DNA of 64,000 nucleotides, taken from assembly GCF_026427775.1 (NCBI RefSeq), contig NZ_CP044532.1:1550001-1614000 (forward strand), written 5' to 3'. The notes below the pieces were generated by a model. The model made no database searches. It had not been told where the DNA came from and saw only the letters and a program-made list of their open reading frames with translations. How positions within the stretch are numbered: the stretch's first letter is position 1; the number at the start of each line of letters is the position of its first letter. Source of the stretch: Arthrobacter sp. CDRTa11 (lineage in GTDB: Bacteria; Actinomycetota; Actinomycetes; Actinomycetales; Micrococcaceae). Below, piece by piece: positions 15,969-24,250 of this stretch. Both the position numbers and the translations under genes were made by a program.

Positions 15969-16787
15969 TCAGAGCCTGGCGATGATCTCCGCCAGAAGCT
16001 TGGAGATGCGCGGTCCCGCAGCGTGTCCGGACTCGATGACCTCCTGGTGGCTGAGCGGCGCGGGGCTGATGCCGGCGGCCAGGTTGGTCACCAGCGAAAT
16101 CCCGAACACCTCCATGCCTGAGTGCCGGCCGGCGATCGCTTCCAGGGCGGTGGACATGCCCACAAGGTCAGCGCCGATGCGCTTGGCGTACTGGACCTCG
16201 GCCGGCGTTTCGTAGTGCGGCCCGGTGAACTGCGCGTACACGCCCTCATTAAGGGACGAATCCACCTCGCGGGCCAGTGTCCGGAGGCGCGCGGAGTAGA
16301 GATCTGTCAGGTCAACGAACGTGGCGCCTTCAAGTGGCGACGCCGCGGTGAGGTTGATGTGATCTTTGATGAGCACGGGAGTGCCAGGAGACCAGCTTTC
16401 GTTCAGGCCTCCGCACCCGTTGGTGAGGACAAGCGTTGTACAGCCCGCAGCAGCGGCGGTCCTGACGCCGTGGACCACTGAGCGGACGCCCTTCCCCTCG
16501 TAGTAGTGGGTCCGTGCACCCAGAACCAGCGCCCGCTTGCCTTCCTTCGTAAGGATCGAGCGGATGGTGCCCACATGGCCCTCCACTGCGGGCGCGTGGA
16601 AGCCGGGAACCTCGTCCGCCGAGAGCGTTGCGGTGGTGGTGCCGATCAGCTCTGCCGCTTCACCCCAGCCTGACCCCAGTACCAGGGCGACGTCGTGGCT
16701 GTCCACGCCGGTTTCCTCGGCGATGTAGGCGGCGGCCGCGCTGGCGGCGGCAAAGGGGTCAGTGTTCAGGAAGTCTGTATTACTCAC
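15969..16787 (-). CDS. punA: Purine nucleoside phosphorylase
   Basis: PNP cleaves purine (deoxy)ribonucleosides with phosphate to the base and (deoxy)ribose 1-phosphate. The 272-aa product is the trimeric type: LVLGSGWGE (phosphate loop, residues ~35), VEGHVGT, ARTHYYEG, LTNGCGGLN, FTGPHYETPAEV, DLVGMSTALEAI and the purine-site Asn in SLVTNLAAGISP. Start GTG 16787 has no ribosome site but a TAACTT hexamer 6 nt upstream, consistent with a leaderless mRNA. It is divergent from lpdA, an arrangement recalling the mycobacterial Rv3303c-Rv3307 region. Confidence 0.95.
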   Translation of the reverse strand: MSNTDFLNTDPFAAASAAAAYIAEETGVDSHDVALVLGSGWGEAAELIGTTTATLSADEVPGFHAPAVEGHVGTIRSILTKEGKRALVLGARTHYYEGKGVRSVVHGVRTAAAAGCTTLVLTNGCGGLNESWSPGTPVLIKDHINLTAASPLEGATFVDLTDLYSARLRTLAREVDSSLNEGVYAQFTGPHYETPAEVQYAKRIGADLVGMSTALEAIAGRHSGMEVFGISLVTNLAAGISPAPLSHQEVIESGHAAGPRISKLLAEIIARL

Positions 16788-16799
16788 TGGTACAAGTTA
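16788..16799 (-). promoter_or_regulatory. Leaderless-type -10 of punA
   Basis: On the minus strand TAACTT ends 6 nt before GTG 16787. The spacing is the same as at six other genes in this window. No Shine-Dalgarno sequence is present. Confidence 0.5.
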
Positions 16800-16899
16800 T
16801 CGTGTCGCCGCAGCTGTGCCCAGCATAGGGATCGCCGCCGCCAGCCCTGGCCACCCTTTTATTGGTGGTGCAGGGCCGCATAAGCGAGAATGGTTGTTT

Positions 16900-18315
16900 G
16901 TGACTACCCATCCTGATTTCAGCTCACCCCGGCTCGCAATCCTCGGAGGTGGACCGGGCGGCTACGAGGCAGCCATGGTGGCTGCCTCACTCGGAGCGCA
17001 GGTCACCATCATCGAACGCGCCGGGCTGGGCGGTTCGGCGGTGCTTACCGACGTCGTTCCTTCCAAGACACTGATCGCCACCGCGGACCTGATGACCCGG
17101 GTCGGGGAGGCGGGCGAGCTGGGAGTGAAGTTCGACGTCGACGGCGGAGACTTTGTGCCGGTGATGCGGGCTGACCTCAAGCACATCAATGACAGGCTCC
17201 TCAACCTGGCACGCCAACAGTCGCGGGACATCACCGCCGGCCTGGAACATCAGAACGTCCGCATCCTGATCGGGTCCGGCAGGCTCGTTGACAGCCACAC
17301 CATCGAGGTCCTCACCGCCGACGGCACCGAGACGGTCGAAGCGGACACCATCCTGCTGACCATGGGTGCACACCCGCGTGAACTGCCCACCGCCCGGCCC
17401 GATGGAGAACGCATCCTGAACTGGGCCCAGATCTACAACCTCGACGAGCTTCCGGAGGAACTTATTGTGGTGGGGTCCGGCGTTACCGGTGCCGAATTCG
17501 CCTCTGCCTACAACGGCCTGGGTTCCAGGGTCACCCTGATCTCCAGCCGTGACAGGGTGCTGCCGGGTTCGGACATGGATGCCGCAGAGGTTTTGGAGGA
17601 GGTCTTCGAGCGCCGCGGCGTCAGGGTCCTTTCCCGCTCCCGCGCCGAGACGGTGGAGCGCACCGCCGACGGCGTGGTGGTCACCCTCAGCGACGGCGCC
17701 AAGGTCACCGGCAGCCACTGCCTGGTCTGCGTCGGGTCCATTCCGAACACGGCCGGCATTGGCCTTGAAGAAGCAGGCGTTGCCCTCACCGAGAGCGGCC
17801 ACATCAAGGTGGACGGCGTGTCCCGCACCACCGCGCCCAACATCTACGCCGCCGGTGACTGCACGGGCGTCCTTCCGCTGGCTTCCGTGGCGGCAATGCA
17901 GGGCCGGATCGCCATCGCGCACTACCTCGGCGACAGCGTGACGCCCATCAAGCTGCACCAGGTGGCGTCCAACATCTTCACGTCGCCGGAGATCGCCTCG
18001 GTTGGTGTCTCCGAGGACGAGATCCAGTCGGGCAAGTACCAGGGCGACATCATCAAGCTGTCGCTCAAGAGCAATGCCCGCGCCAAGATGCGCAACCACC
18101 GGGATGGTTTTGTGAAGATCTTCGCCCGGAAGGGATCGGGAACCGTGATTGGCGGCGTTGTGGTGGGCCCGAACGCCTCGGAGCTGATCTTCGCGATTTC
18201 GATCGCCGTGAAGCAGAAACTGCACGTAGACGATCTCGCCAGCACGTTCACCGTCTATCCGTCGCTCAGCGGCTCCATCTCGGAAGCGGCACGCCGTCTC
18301 CACGTCCGCATGTAA
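16900..18315 (+). CDS. lpdA: NAD(P)H-quinone dehydrogenase, LpdA type
   Basis: A 471-aa flavoprotein of the dihydrolipoamide-dehydrogenase fold: FAD motif ILGGGPGGYEAAM (residues 11-25), NAD motif VVGSGVTGAEFA, IYAAGDCTG, and the C-terminal dimerisation domain (HQVASNIFTSPEIASVGVSE). The redox disulfide of true lipoamide dehydrogenases is absent: at that position the sequence is GSAVLTDVVPSKTLI. This is the hallmark of M. tuberculosis LpdA (Rv3303c), which reduces quinones. GTG 16900 gives the same length (471 aa) as that relative; in-frame ATG 16762 would add 46 residues without family support. Confidence 0.9.
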   Translation: MTTHPDFSSPRLAILGGGPGGYEAAMVAASLGAQVTIIERAGLGGSAVLTDVVPSKTLIATADLMTRVGEAGELGVKFDVDGGDFVPVMRADLKHINDRLLNLARQQSRDITAGLEHQNVRILIGSGRLVDSHTIEVLTADGTETVEADTILLTMGAHPRELPTARPDGERILNWAQIYNLDELPEELIVVGSGVTGAEFASAYNGLGSRVTLISSRDRVLPGSDMDAAEVLEEVFERRGVRVLSRSRAETVERTADGVVVTLSDGAKVTGSHCLVCVGSIPNTAGIGLEEAGVALTESGHIKVDGVSRTTAPNIYAAGDCTGVLPLASVAAMQGRIAIAHYLGDSVTPIKLHQVASNIFTSPEIASVGVSEDEIQSGKYQGDIIKLSLKSNARAKMRNHRDGFVKIFARKGSGTVIGGVVVGPNASELIFAISIAVKQKLHVDDLASTFTVYPSLSGSISEAARRLHVRM

Positions 18316-18388
18316 CGCTCCCTGCGGGGCAGTGGGAAAAAGGGCTCGCCGGCGGCTGGGATCGCTGGTGGCAGGCCGCTGATCGGGG

Positions 18389-18394
18389 TAGCGT
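18389..18394 (+). promoter_or_regulatory. Leaderless-type -10 of the PspC gene
   Basis: TAGCGT ends exactly 6 nt before ATG 18401. No ribosome site lies between. Confidence 0.45.
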
Positions 18395-18400
18395 GGCGGC

Positions 18401-18586
18401 ATGACTACAGCTCTTGTGCGTCCGCGCAGTGGAAAAATCATCGGTGGCGTGTGTGCAGCGCTTGCAGCGCGGTTCGGGCTGCCAAAGTTCCTTGTCAGGC
18501 TGGGCTTTGTGATCTTTGGCCTGGTGGGCATAGGTGAGCTGGTCTACATCGCCCTGTGGATCATGATCCCCAAGGCCCCGGCATAG
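18401..18586 (+). CDS. PspC-domain small membrane protein
   Basis: A 61-aa protein consisting of one PspC domain: an amphipathic N-terminal part (RPRSGKIIGGVCAALAARFG, residues 7-26) and a transmembrane helix (about 29-56, ending WIMIPKAPA). PspC proteins take part in membrane-stress responses, but this minimal form has no Psp partners nearby. It lies 85 nt downstream of lpdA and may be expressed from its own leaderless promoter. Confidence 0.85.
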   Translation: MTTALVRPRSGKIIGGVCAALAARFGLPKFLVRLGFVIFGLVGIGELVYIALWIMIPKAPA

Positions 18587-18595
18587 CGGGCCTCA

Positions 18596-18655
18596 AACTG
18601 GGTAGCAGTAAGTGTCGTTATGAGGGCTCATAACGACACTTACTGCTACCCAGTT
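18596..18655. repeat. Perfect 29-bp palindrome with 2-nt spacer
   Basis: Arms 18596-18624 and 18627-18655 are exact reverse complements, separated by GG; each arm contains GTAGCAGTAAGTGTCGTTAT. It lies between the convergent PspC gene and the nitrate operon. It can form a very stable hairpin or cruciform. It may serve as a bidirectional terminator, although no T-tract follows, or be a dispersed palindromic element. Confidence 0.9.
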
Positions 18656-18679
18656 GGGTAGGAAACGCGCACCTGAGGC

Positions 18680-18709
18680 CTACCCATGGTCACCCTACCC
18701 ATGGTCACC
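18680..18709. repeat. Two tandem 15-bp repeats
   Basis: CTACCCATGGTCACC occurs twice head to tail immediately before the stop of the nitrate-operon oxidoreductase gene (minus strand). Each unit contains the palindrome CCATGG. Confidence 0.8.
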
Positions 18710-18716
18710 GGCACTT

Positions 18717-20279
18717 TCAGGCGGCAGGAGCCGCCTGGAAGTGTTTTTCGATGATGCCCTTGATGTCCTCGTGACAGCCGCCGCACCCTGTGCCGGCCCG
18801 CGTGGCTTTAGAGACCTCCGCCACCGTGGAACAGCCCTCTTCCACGGCATCCTGGATCTTGGCCCCGCTGACACCGGCGCAGCGGCACACCGTTCCCTGC
18901 GGGTCGGCGGGTCCGGAGGAGGCCAGCTGGTCCGGGCCATCGAGGCGAAGCAGCAGCGAACGGTCCGCCGGCAGCTCGGCACCACGTTCAAAGAGCCCCA
19001 CCAGCTCGGCGGCGGTGCGTGGCATGCCTACCGCCACCAGGCCTTCCAGCACTCCTCCGCGGGTGGTCATCTTGACGTACCGGCCATGTTCGGGATCCGA
19101 CCACTGGGCCACTTGCAGCCGCGGGCGTCCGTTGACGGCTCCTGAGGTCAGGGCTTCCTCGTCCCACGGCTCGGCTGCGTTGTCACCGGCCACGGCCATG
19201 TTCATTCCCCGGGCTTTGAGGACAACAACGCCTGCCATTTCCTGCGGGAGCGCGGGCAGGGCGTCGGCGTCCTCCTGCGTTCCGGCGGCCAGCAGCGTCA
19301 GGTACTCGGCCAGCCATTCCGCCTGCCGCCAGCCCGGGCCCACCAGGCCGGACGGGCCTTTGGCGCTGCGGCATTCGGCGCAGGCCGGATCAGGGCAGCG
19401 GACTTCGGCGCAGTCGCCGATGGCGAAGATGTGCGGTTCGTGGTGCGCGCGGAGCCGGTGGTCCACCAGGATGCCGGTGGTCGTGGACAGGCCACAGCCC
19501 TCGGCGAGTTCGATCCGGGGACGGACGCCGCACGAGATGACCAGGAGATCGCCGTCGATTGCGGAACCGTCGCTGAGCAGCAGCGCCGAAAAACCGCCGT
19601 CGGGCGCGTTGTGTTCCACACCGGTGGACCGGGCGTTTCCGGCCATCCGCACGCCGCACTGGCGCAGGCTTGCCGCGAGCACGGCGCCGCCGCCTCGGTC
19701 GATGTTGCGTCCCAGCGGGTGCGGACCGTTGTGGACCACTGTCACGGTGGCTCCCTCTTCCGACGCTGCCAGCGCCGTTTCCAGGCCCAGTACGCCGCCG
19801 CCGAGCACTACCACGCGCTTGCCGCCGTCCACCGCCGCGCGGAGCACGCCGGCGTCGCGCAGGTCCCGGAGCGCGGTGACTCCGGCCGGGAGCACGGGGG
19901 AGGTGGGGTCGGGGTTGATGCCGGTGAGGTTGGGGATGACCGGGCGGGAACCCGTGGCAAAAACGAGGCGCTCATAGTGTGCGGAGGATCCGTCGGTGAG
20001 GACCACCTGCTGCCGGGCGCGGTCCACCCGGCGCACCCGTACTCCGAGGCGGACGTCCACGCCGTCAGCCATGAGCGCAGCAGCATCTGACAACGCCAGG
20101 TCCTCAGCCGTGGTGCGTCCGACGCCCAGATCGGCCACCAGGACGCGGTTGTAGGCGGCCTCCGGTTCCTCGCCAACCACAGTCAGCTGGATGTGGCCGG
20201 TGCGCACTGCCGGCAGCAGCTCATCGATCAGCCGGGCCGCTACCGGGCCGAATCCGACAATGACAATCTGCTCGCTCAT
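18717..20279 (-). CDS. Nitrate reductase electron-transfer flavoprotein with BFD-like [2Fe-2S] domain
   Basis: 520 aa: an FAD domain (IVIVGFGPVAARLIDEL, residues 5-21), an NAD domain (VVLGGGVLGLETALA), IFAIGDCA, and a C-terminal BFD-like [2Fe-2S] domain (VCRCAGVSG ... GTGCGGCHEDI). This is the layout of NasB-type subunits that pass electrons from NAD(P)H to assimilatory nitrate reductase. A Cys-rich insert (C-x4-C-x2-C, after IFAIGDCAEVR) is present in the middle. The start overlaps the nasC stop by 4 nt (ATGA), so the two are co-translated. It is the last gene of narK-nasC-this. Confidence 0.9.
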   Translation of the reverse strand: MSEQIVIVGFGPVAARLIDELLPAVRTGHIQLTVVGEEPEAAYNRVLVADLGVGRTTAEDLALSDAAALMADGVDVRLGVRVRRVDRARQQVVLTDGSSAHYERLVFATGSRPVIPNLTGINPDPTSPVLPAGVTALRDLRDAGVLRAAVDGGKRVVVLGGGVLGLETALAASEEGATVTVVHNGPHPLGRNIDRGGGAVLAASLRQCGVRMAGNARSTGVEHNAPDGGFSALLLSDGSAIDGDLLVISCGVRPRIELAEGCGLSTTTGILVDHRLRAHHEPHIFAIGDCAEVRCPDPACAECRSAKGPSGLVGPGWRQAEWLAEYLTLLAAGTQEDADALPALPQEMAGVVVLKARGMNMAVAGDNAAEPWDEEALTSGAVNGRPRLQVAQWSDPEHGRYVKMTTRGGVLEGLVAVGMPRTAAELVGLFERGAELPADRSLLLRLDGPDQLASSGPADPQGTVCRCAGVSGAKIQDAVEEGCSTVAEVSKATRAGTGCGGCHEDIKGIIEKHFQAAPAA

Positions 20280-22510
20280 GAGGCCTCCGTCGTCTGAAGA
20301 ACACTGGTGTGGGGCTGGTTCTGCGGCTGCTGTGCGGCCGGCCGGACCCAGACCTTGTTGAACTTGAATTCCGGCATCCCGGAGATGGGATCGGTGGCGG
20401 CTTCCGTGAGGCGGTTGGCGCTTTCGAGTTCGGGGAAGTGGAAGGGCAGGAACACTGTTTCGGGGCGGATCGCCGTGCTGAGCTCTGCCCGGCAGAGCAC
20501 GTCGCCGCGCTCGTTGCTGACAGAGACAAAGGAGCCTTCGGTGATGCCCATCGACGCCGCGGCGGCCGGGTGGATCTGCACTTTCGCCTCAGGCTGGCTG
20601 GCCAGGAGCTCCGACACCCGCCGGGTCTGCGCCCCGGACTGGTAGTGCTCCAGCAGCCGGCCGGTGATGAGGGTCATGGTTTTGGCTGCGGTATCAGGAT
20701 TGGCGGCTGGTGTGCGACGACGGCGGGGCGTCACCGCTGTCATCACCGCCTTGCCGTCGCCGTGGGCAAAGGCATCAAGGAAGAGCCGCGGCGTTCCGCC
20801 GCTGCCCGCGGGGTACGGCCAGTAGGCAGCTTCGCCGCGGTCCAGCATGGCGTAGTCGATCCCGGAGTAGTCGGCCAGCCCGCCGGCGGAGGCAAGGCGC
20901 AATTCCTCAAAGACCGTTTCCGGATCCTCGCTGTATGTGGACGGAGCGCCGAGCGCTTCCGCGAGCCGTGCCATGATCCACAGCTCGCTGCGGGCGCCGG
21001 CCGGTGGCTGAATGGCCCTGCGGCGGCGCAGGACCCGCCCCTCAAGGTTGGTCAGCGTGCCTTCCTCTTCCGCCCACTGCAGCACCGGAAGGATCAGGTC
21101 CGCCTCGGCTGCGGTTTCGGACATAAAGAAGTCGCAGACCATCAGGAAGTCCAGGCTGCGCAGGCCCTTGATGACGGAGTTCGCGTCGGGGGAGGCCACG
21201 ACGATATTGGACGCGTGGACCAAAAGGCAACGGACGCCGTCGGGCTGTCCCAGGGACTTCAGGAGCTGAACGGCGGGAAGGCCCGGCCCGGGGATCAGTT
21301 CCTCGGGAACGCCCCACACGCCGGCCACGTGGGCGCGGGCGGCGGGGTCGGTGATCTTGCGGTAGCCGGGAAGCTGGTCCGCCTTCTGGCCGTGTTCACG
21401 ACCGCCCTGGCCGTTGCCCTGGCCTGTCAGGGTGCCGTAGCCGCTGCGCCTGGAGCCCGGAAGGCCCAGCAGGAGGCTGAGGTTGATGGCCGCGGTGGCG
21501 GTGTCGGTTCCGTCCACGTGCTGCTCCACACCGCGGCCGGTGAGGATGTAGCTGCCGCCCTTGGCGGCGCCGTCGGCGAGCCTCCGGGCCGCTTCCCGGA
21601 TGAGTTCCGCCGGGACGCCGGTGAGCGACTGCACGCGTTCGGGCCAGAAGGAGTTCACGCTGCGGAGCACGGACTGGTAACCGGAGGTGCGCTCTTCGAT
21701 GAAGCGCCGGTCCGCCAGGCCTTCGTGGATCACCACGTGGGACAGGCCCAGGAGGAGGGTGAGGTCCGTGCCCGGCAGGGGCTGCAGGTGCAGGCCGCCG
21801 CCGTCGGAGGTGAAGTTGGCCGTGGCCGAGCGGCGCGGATCAACGATGATCAGTCCGCCGGCGTCACGGGCGCCTTTGAGGTGCTGGACAAACGGGGGCA
21901 TGGTTTCGGCGACGTTGGAGCCGAGCATCATGATGGTGCTGGCGCTGTCCAGGTCCTCGAGAGGGAACGGGAGCCCCCTGTCGACGCCGAAGGAGCGCAT
22001 CCCGGCGGCCGCGGCGGAGGACATGCAGAAGCGGCCGTTGTAGTCGATGCGGGAAGTGCCCAGGGCAAGCCGGGCGAATTTGCCCAGCATGTACGCCTTT
22101 TCGTTGGTCAGGCCGCCGCCGCCGAAGACTCCGACGGCGTCCGCGCCGTAGCGCTCGCGGGTTTCCTGGACGGCCGTGGTGACCAGGGAAAGGGCGTGGT
22201 CCCAGCCGATGGGACGGTGGACACCGTCAGCGCCCTTCAGCAGGGGTTCCGTGATGCGGCCTGCGTGGTTCAGGAGGTTGGCTGAGGTCCAGCCCTTCCG
22301 GCAGAGGCCACCGCGGTTGGTGGGAAAATCGCGCCCGCTCACTTCCAGGGGCGCCGCCAGGAGAGGCGCATCCAGAGCAGTTTTCACAGTTTTCGCAGGC
22401 ACGGGGACTGACCCCGGCTCGGAAGCCGGGGTCAGTTCCGCTGGAGACTTCAGCGTCATGGCGCACTGCAGGGCGCAGTAAGGGCAGTGCGTGTCGGCGC
22501 TTGTGGTCAT
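20276..22510 (-). CDS. nasC: Assimilatory nitrate reductase, molybdopterin catalytic subunit
   Basis: The catalytic subunit reduces nitrate to nitrite in the cytoplasm. 744 aa: an N-terminal [4Fe-4S] motif (Cys9, Cys12, Cys16 and Cys70), molybdopterin oxidoreductase domains (GGGGLTNEKAYMLGKFAR, MLGSNVAETMPP, VDPRRS, GQGNGQGGREHGQKADQLPG, EGTLTNLEGR) and the C-terminal dinucleotide-binding domain (LITGRLLEHYQSGAQTRR). No Tat signal, so cytoplasmic. The gap between the third and fourth cluster Cys is unusually long because of an Ala/Pro-rich insert. ATG 22510 is used because it directly follows the narK stop (1 nt gap); an in-frame start 60 nt upstream lies within narK. Confidence 0.93.
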   Translation of the reverse strand: MTTSADTHCPYCALQCAMTLKSPAELTPASEPGSVPVPAKTVKTALDAPLLAAPLEVSGRDFPTNRGGLCRKGWTSANLLNHAGRITEPLLKGADGVHRPIGWDHALSLVTTAVQETRERYGADAVGVFGGGGLTNEKAYMLGKFARLALGTSRIDYNGRFCMSSAAAAGMRSFGVDRGLPFPLEDLDSASTIMMLGSNVAETMPPFVQHLKGARDAGGLIIVDPRRSATANFTSDGGGLHLQPLPGTDLTLLLGLSHVVIHEGLADRRFIEERTSGYQSVLRSVNSFWPERVQSLTGVPAELIREAARRLADGAAKGGSYILTGRGVEQHVDGTDTATAAINLSLLLGLPGSRRSGYGTLTGQGNGQGGREHGQKADQLPGYRKITDPAARAHVAGVWGVPEELIPGPGLPAVQLLKSLGQPDGVRCLLVHASNIVVASPDANSVIKGLRSLDFLMVCDFFMSETAAEADLILPVLQWAEEEGTLTNLEGRVLRRRRAIQPPAGARSELWIMARLAEALGAPSTYSEDPETVFEELRLASAGGLADYSGIDYAMLDRGEAAYWPYPAGSGGTPRLFLDAFAHGDGKAVMTAVTPRRRRTPAANPDTAAKTMTLITGRLLEHYQSGAQTRRVSELLASQPEAKVQIHPAAAASMGITEGSFVSVSNERGDVLCRAELSTAIRPETVFLPFHFPELESANRLTEAATDPISGMPEFKFNKVWVRPAAQQPQNQPHTSVLQTTEAS

Positions 22511-22511
22511 G

Positions 22512-23987
22512 TTAGACGTGTCCCATCGCATTTCGGTTGGCGTTGCGGATGTAGAAGGCCCAGCAGACAACCAGCATCACAGCGTAGGCCGCGACGAAGC
22601 CGTAGAAGGCCGGTGTGTAGGAACCGCTGGCGGTGTTGGAGGCGTTCAGAACCTGCGGGATAACAAACCCGCCGTAGGCGCCGATGGCCGAGATCAGGCC
22701 GAGGGCCGAGGACGCCAGGCGCTGTGTCTCCACGGTGCTGGCGCCTGCCTTGGCGGCGCGGCTGGAGGTGGCGAAGATGATGGGGATCATCCGGTAGGTT
22801 GCCCCGTTTCCGAATCCGCTGGCGGTGAAGAGCATCAGGAACAGGACCAGGAAGAGCCAGAAGTTCTTCAGCGGAAGGGTCCAGATCATGGTGAGGGTGA
22901 TCAGTGCCATGGATGCGAAGGCTGCAACGGTCATCCTGGCGCCGCCCATGCGGTCAGCCATGCGTCCGCCGTAGGGACGGGCGAGTGAGCCTACCAGCGG
23001 GCCGAGGAAGGCGAGTGAGAGGGCAACTGTTCCGATTCCGATGGAGGAGAACGCGGGGAAGTAGTCCTTGATGAGCTTGGGGAATACACCGGCGAAGCCG
23101 ATGAAGGAGCCGAAGGTTCCGATGTAGAGCAGCGCCATGATCCACAGGTGCGGTTCCTTCAGGGCGGCCACCGAGCCGGCCACGTCCCCCTTCGCGCTGG
23201 TCAGGTTGTCCATGTACTTGTAGGCGCCGAAGGCTGCGATCAGGATAAAGGGAACCCACATCCAGCCGGCCATCGGCAGGTTGACGCTGCCCATTGCCAG
23301 AAGGGTGATCGCGATCGGGACGGCGAGCTGTGCGACGGCCGCGCCCATGTTGCCGCCGGCGGCGTTCAGGCCCAGTGCCCAGCCCTTTTCACGGGCGGGG
23401 TAGAAGAAGGTGATATTGGCCATGGAGCTGGCGAAGTTTCCGCCACCGAAGCCGGCCAGTGCTGCCACGAGCAGCATGACGCCGAACGGGGTTTCAGGGT
23501 TGGCGACACACAGGCCCAATCCGATGGATGGGATCAGGAGCAGGAGTGCGGACACGATGGTCCAGTTCCGTCCGCCGAAGCGGGGAACCATGAAGGTGTA
23601 GGGGATGCGGAGCGTGGCACCTACCAGGCTGGGCATCGAGATCAGCCAGAAGATTTCCGACGTCGTGAACGTGAAGCCGGCTGCGGGAAGCTGGACCACC
23701 ACGATGGACCAGAGCTGCCAGACGACAAAACCGAGGAATTCGGCGAAGATGGACCAGTTCAGGTTGCGGCGGGCGATGGTCCGCCCGGCGGTTTCCCACT
23801 GCTCCTTGTTCTCGGCATTCCAGTTGGCGATCCAGCGGCCCGGGCGGAATTCCAGGGCGGGTGCGCTGGTTGTAGTGGTGGAGCCGGGCTGCGCGCTGGC
23901 GGATGCAGGCACGCTTCCGTGCGGGGGTTCGGCCTCAAGATCTACGGAATTGCCGGTGCCGGCATCTGCGGTGCGGTCAACAGTCAC
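22512..23987 (-). CDS. narK: Nitrate/nitrite transporter, MFS (NarK family)
   Basis: A 491-aa major facilitator of the nitrate-nitrite porter family with about 12 membrane helices after a polar 75-residue N-terminus. The nitrate signature GFGGGNFASSMANITFFYP is present, and a second glycine-rich NS-like segment (FTASGFGNGATYRMIP) lies in the C-terminal half. Start GTG 23987 has a near-perfect ribosome site AGGAGG 6 nt upstream. First gene of the operon with nasC and the FAD/BFD protein, with uptake coupled to reduction. A GlnR-like box lies 50-87 bp upstream. Confidence 0.95.
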   Translation of the reverse strand: MTVDRTADAGTGNSVDLEAEPPHGSVPASASAQPGSTTTTSAPALEFRPGRWIANWNAENKEQWETAGRTIARRNLNWSIFAEFLGFVVWQLWSIVVVQLPAAGFTFTTSEIFWLISMPSLVGATLRIPYTFMVPRFGGRNWTIVSALLLLIPSIGLGLCVANPETPFGVMLLVAALAGFGGGNFASSMANITFFYPAREKGWALGLNAAGGNMGAAVAQLAVPIAITLLAMGSVNLPMAGWMWVPFILIAAFGAYKYMDNLTSAKGDVAGSVAALKEPHLWIMALLYIGTFGSFIGFAGVFPKLIKDYFPAFSSIGIGTVALSLAFLGPLVGSLARPYGGRMADRMGGARMTVAAFASMALITLTMIWTLPLKNFWLFLVLFLMLFTASGFGNGATYRMIPIIFATSSRAAKAGASTVETQRLASSALGLISAIGAYGGFVIPQVLNASNTASGSYTPAFYGFVAAYAVMLVVCWAFYIRNANRNAMGHV

Positions 23988-24036
23988 GGTGTACCTCCTC
24001 TGGGGGGATGTTGTAGTTCCACGGTAGAGAAGGCGC

Positions 24037-24074
24037 GTTTCACGGACGGACGCCGTTTGTTAACGCGCTGTGAC
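24037..24074 (-). promoter_or_regulatory. GlnR-like operator upstream of narK
   Basis: Read on the minus strand: GTCAC-n6-TTAAC-n6-CGTCC-n6-GAAAC, in exact 11-bp phase. The outer half-sites match the GlnR consensus fully, the second partly, the third hardly. It ends 50 bp before the narK start. The 263-bp narK-transporter gap also holds the dyad at 24154. Confidence 0.5.
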
Positions 24075-24153
24075 ATTTGCCTATCGGGGCCTCTGGATGG
24101 GCGTGAGGCGCCTGAAAATGAGACAAATCCGAAGGGTCCGGATAGTGGACCTT

Positions 24154-24172
24154 TTGTCCATTGACTGGACAA
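24154..24172. promoter_or_regulatory. Dyad TTGTCCA-TTGAC-TGGACAA upstream of MHS transporter
   Basis: Perfect 7-bp inverted arms with a 5-nt centre that is part of a possible -35 (TTGACT, 24161-24166), 79 nt before the transporter start. The placement suits a repressor. No clear -10 at the right distance was found. Confidence 0.4.
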
Positions 24173-24250
24173 GGGGAACTAATATTGGACTCTAACTACT
24201 GCAGGCCGGGCTCTTATGGATCCGGTCGGTTCTCACGAAAGTGTTAATTT

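Noticed and set aside
16762..16899. 46-residue N-terminal extension of lpdA
   Set aside because: It overlaps the punA start region, lacks a ribosome site, and would displace the FAD motif from its usual position.
20309..22285. 658-codon open frame antisense to the nitrate reductase gene
   Set aside because: Gly/Ala/His-rich shadow of nasC; the opposite strand holds all molybdopterin enzyme motifs.
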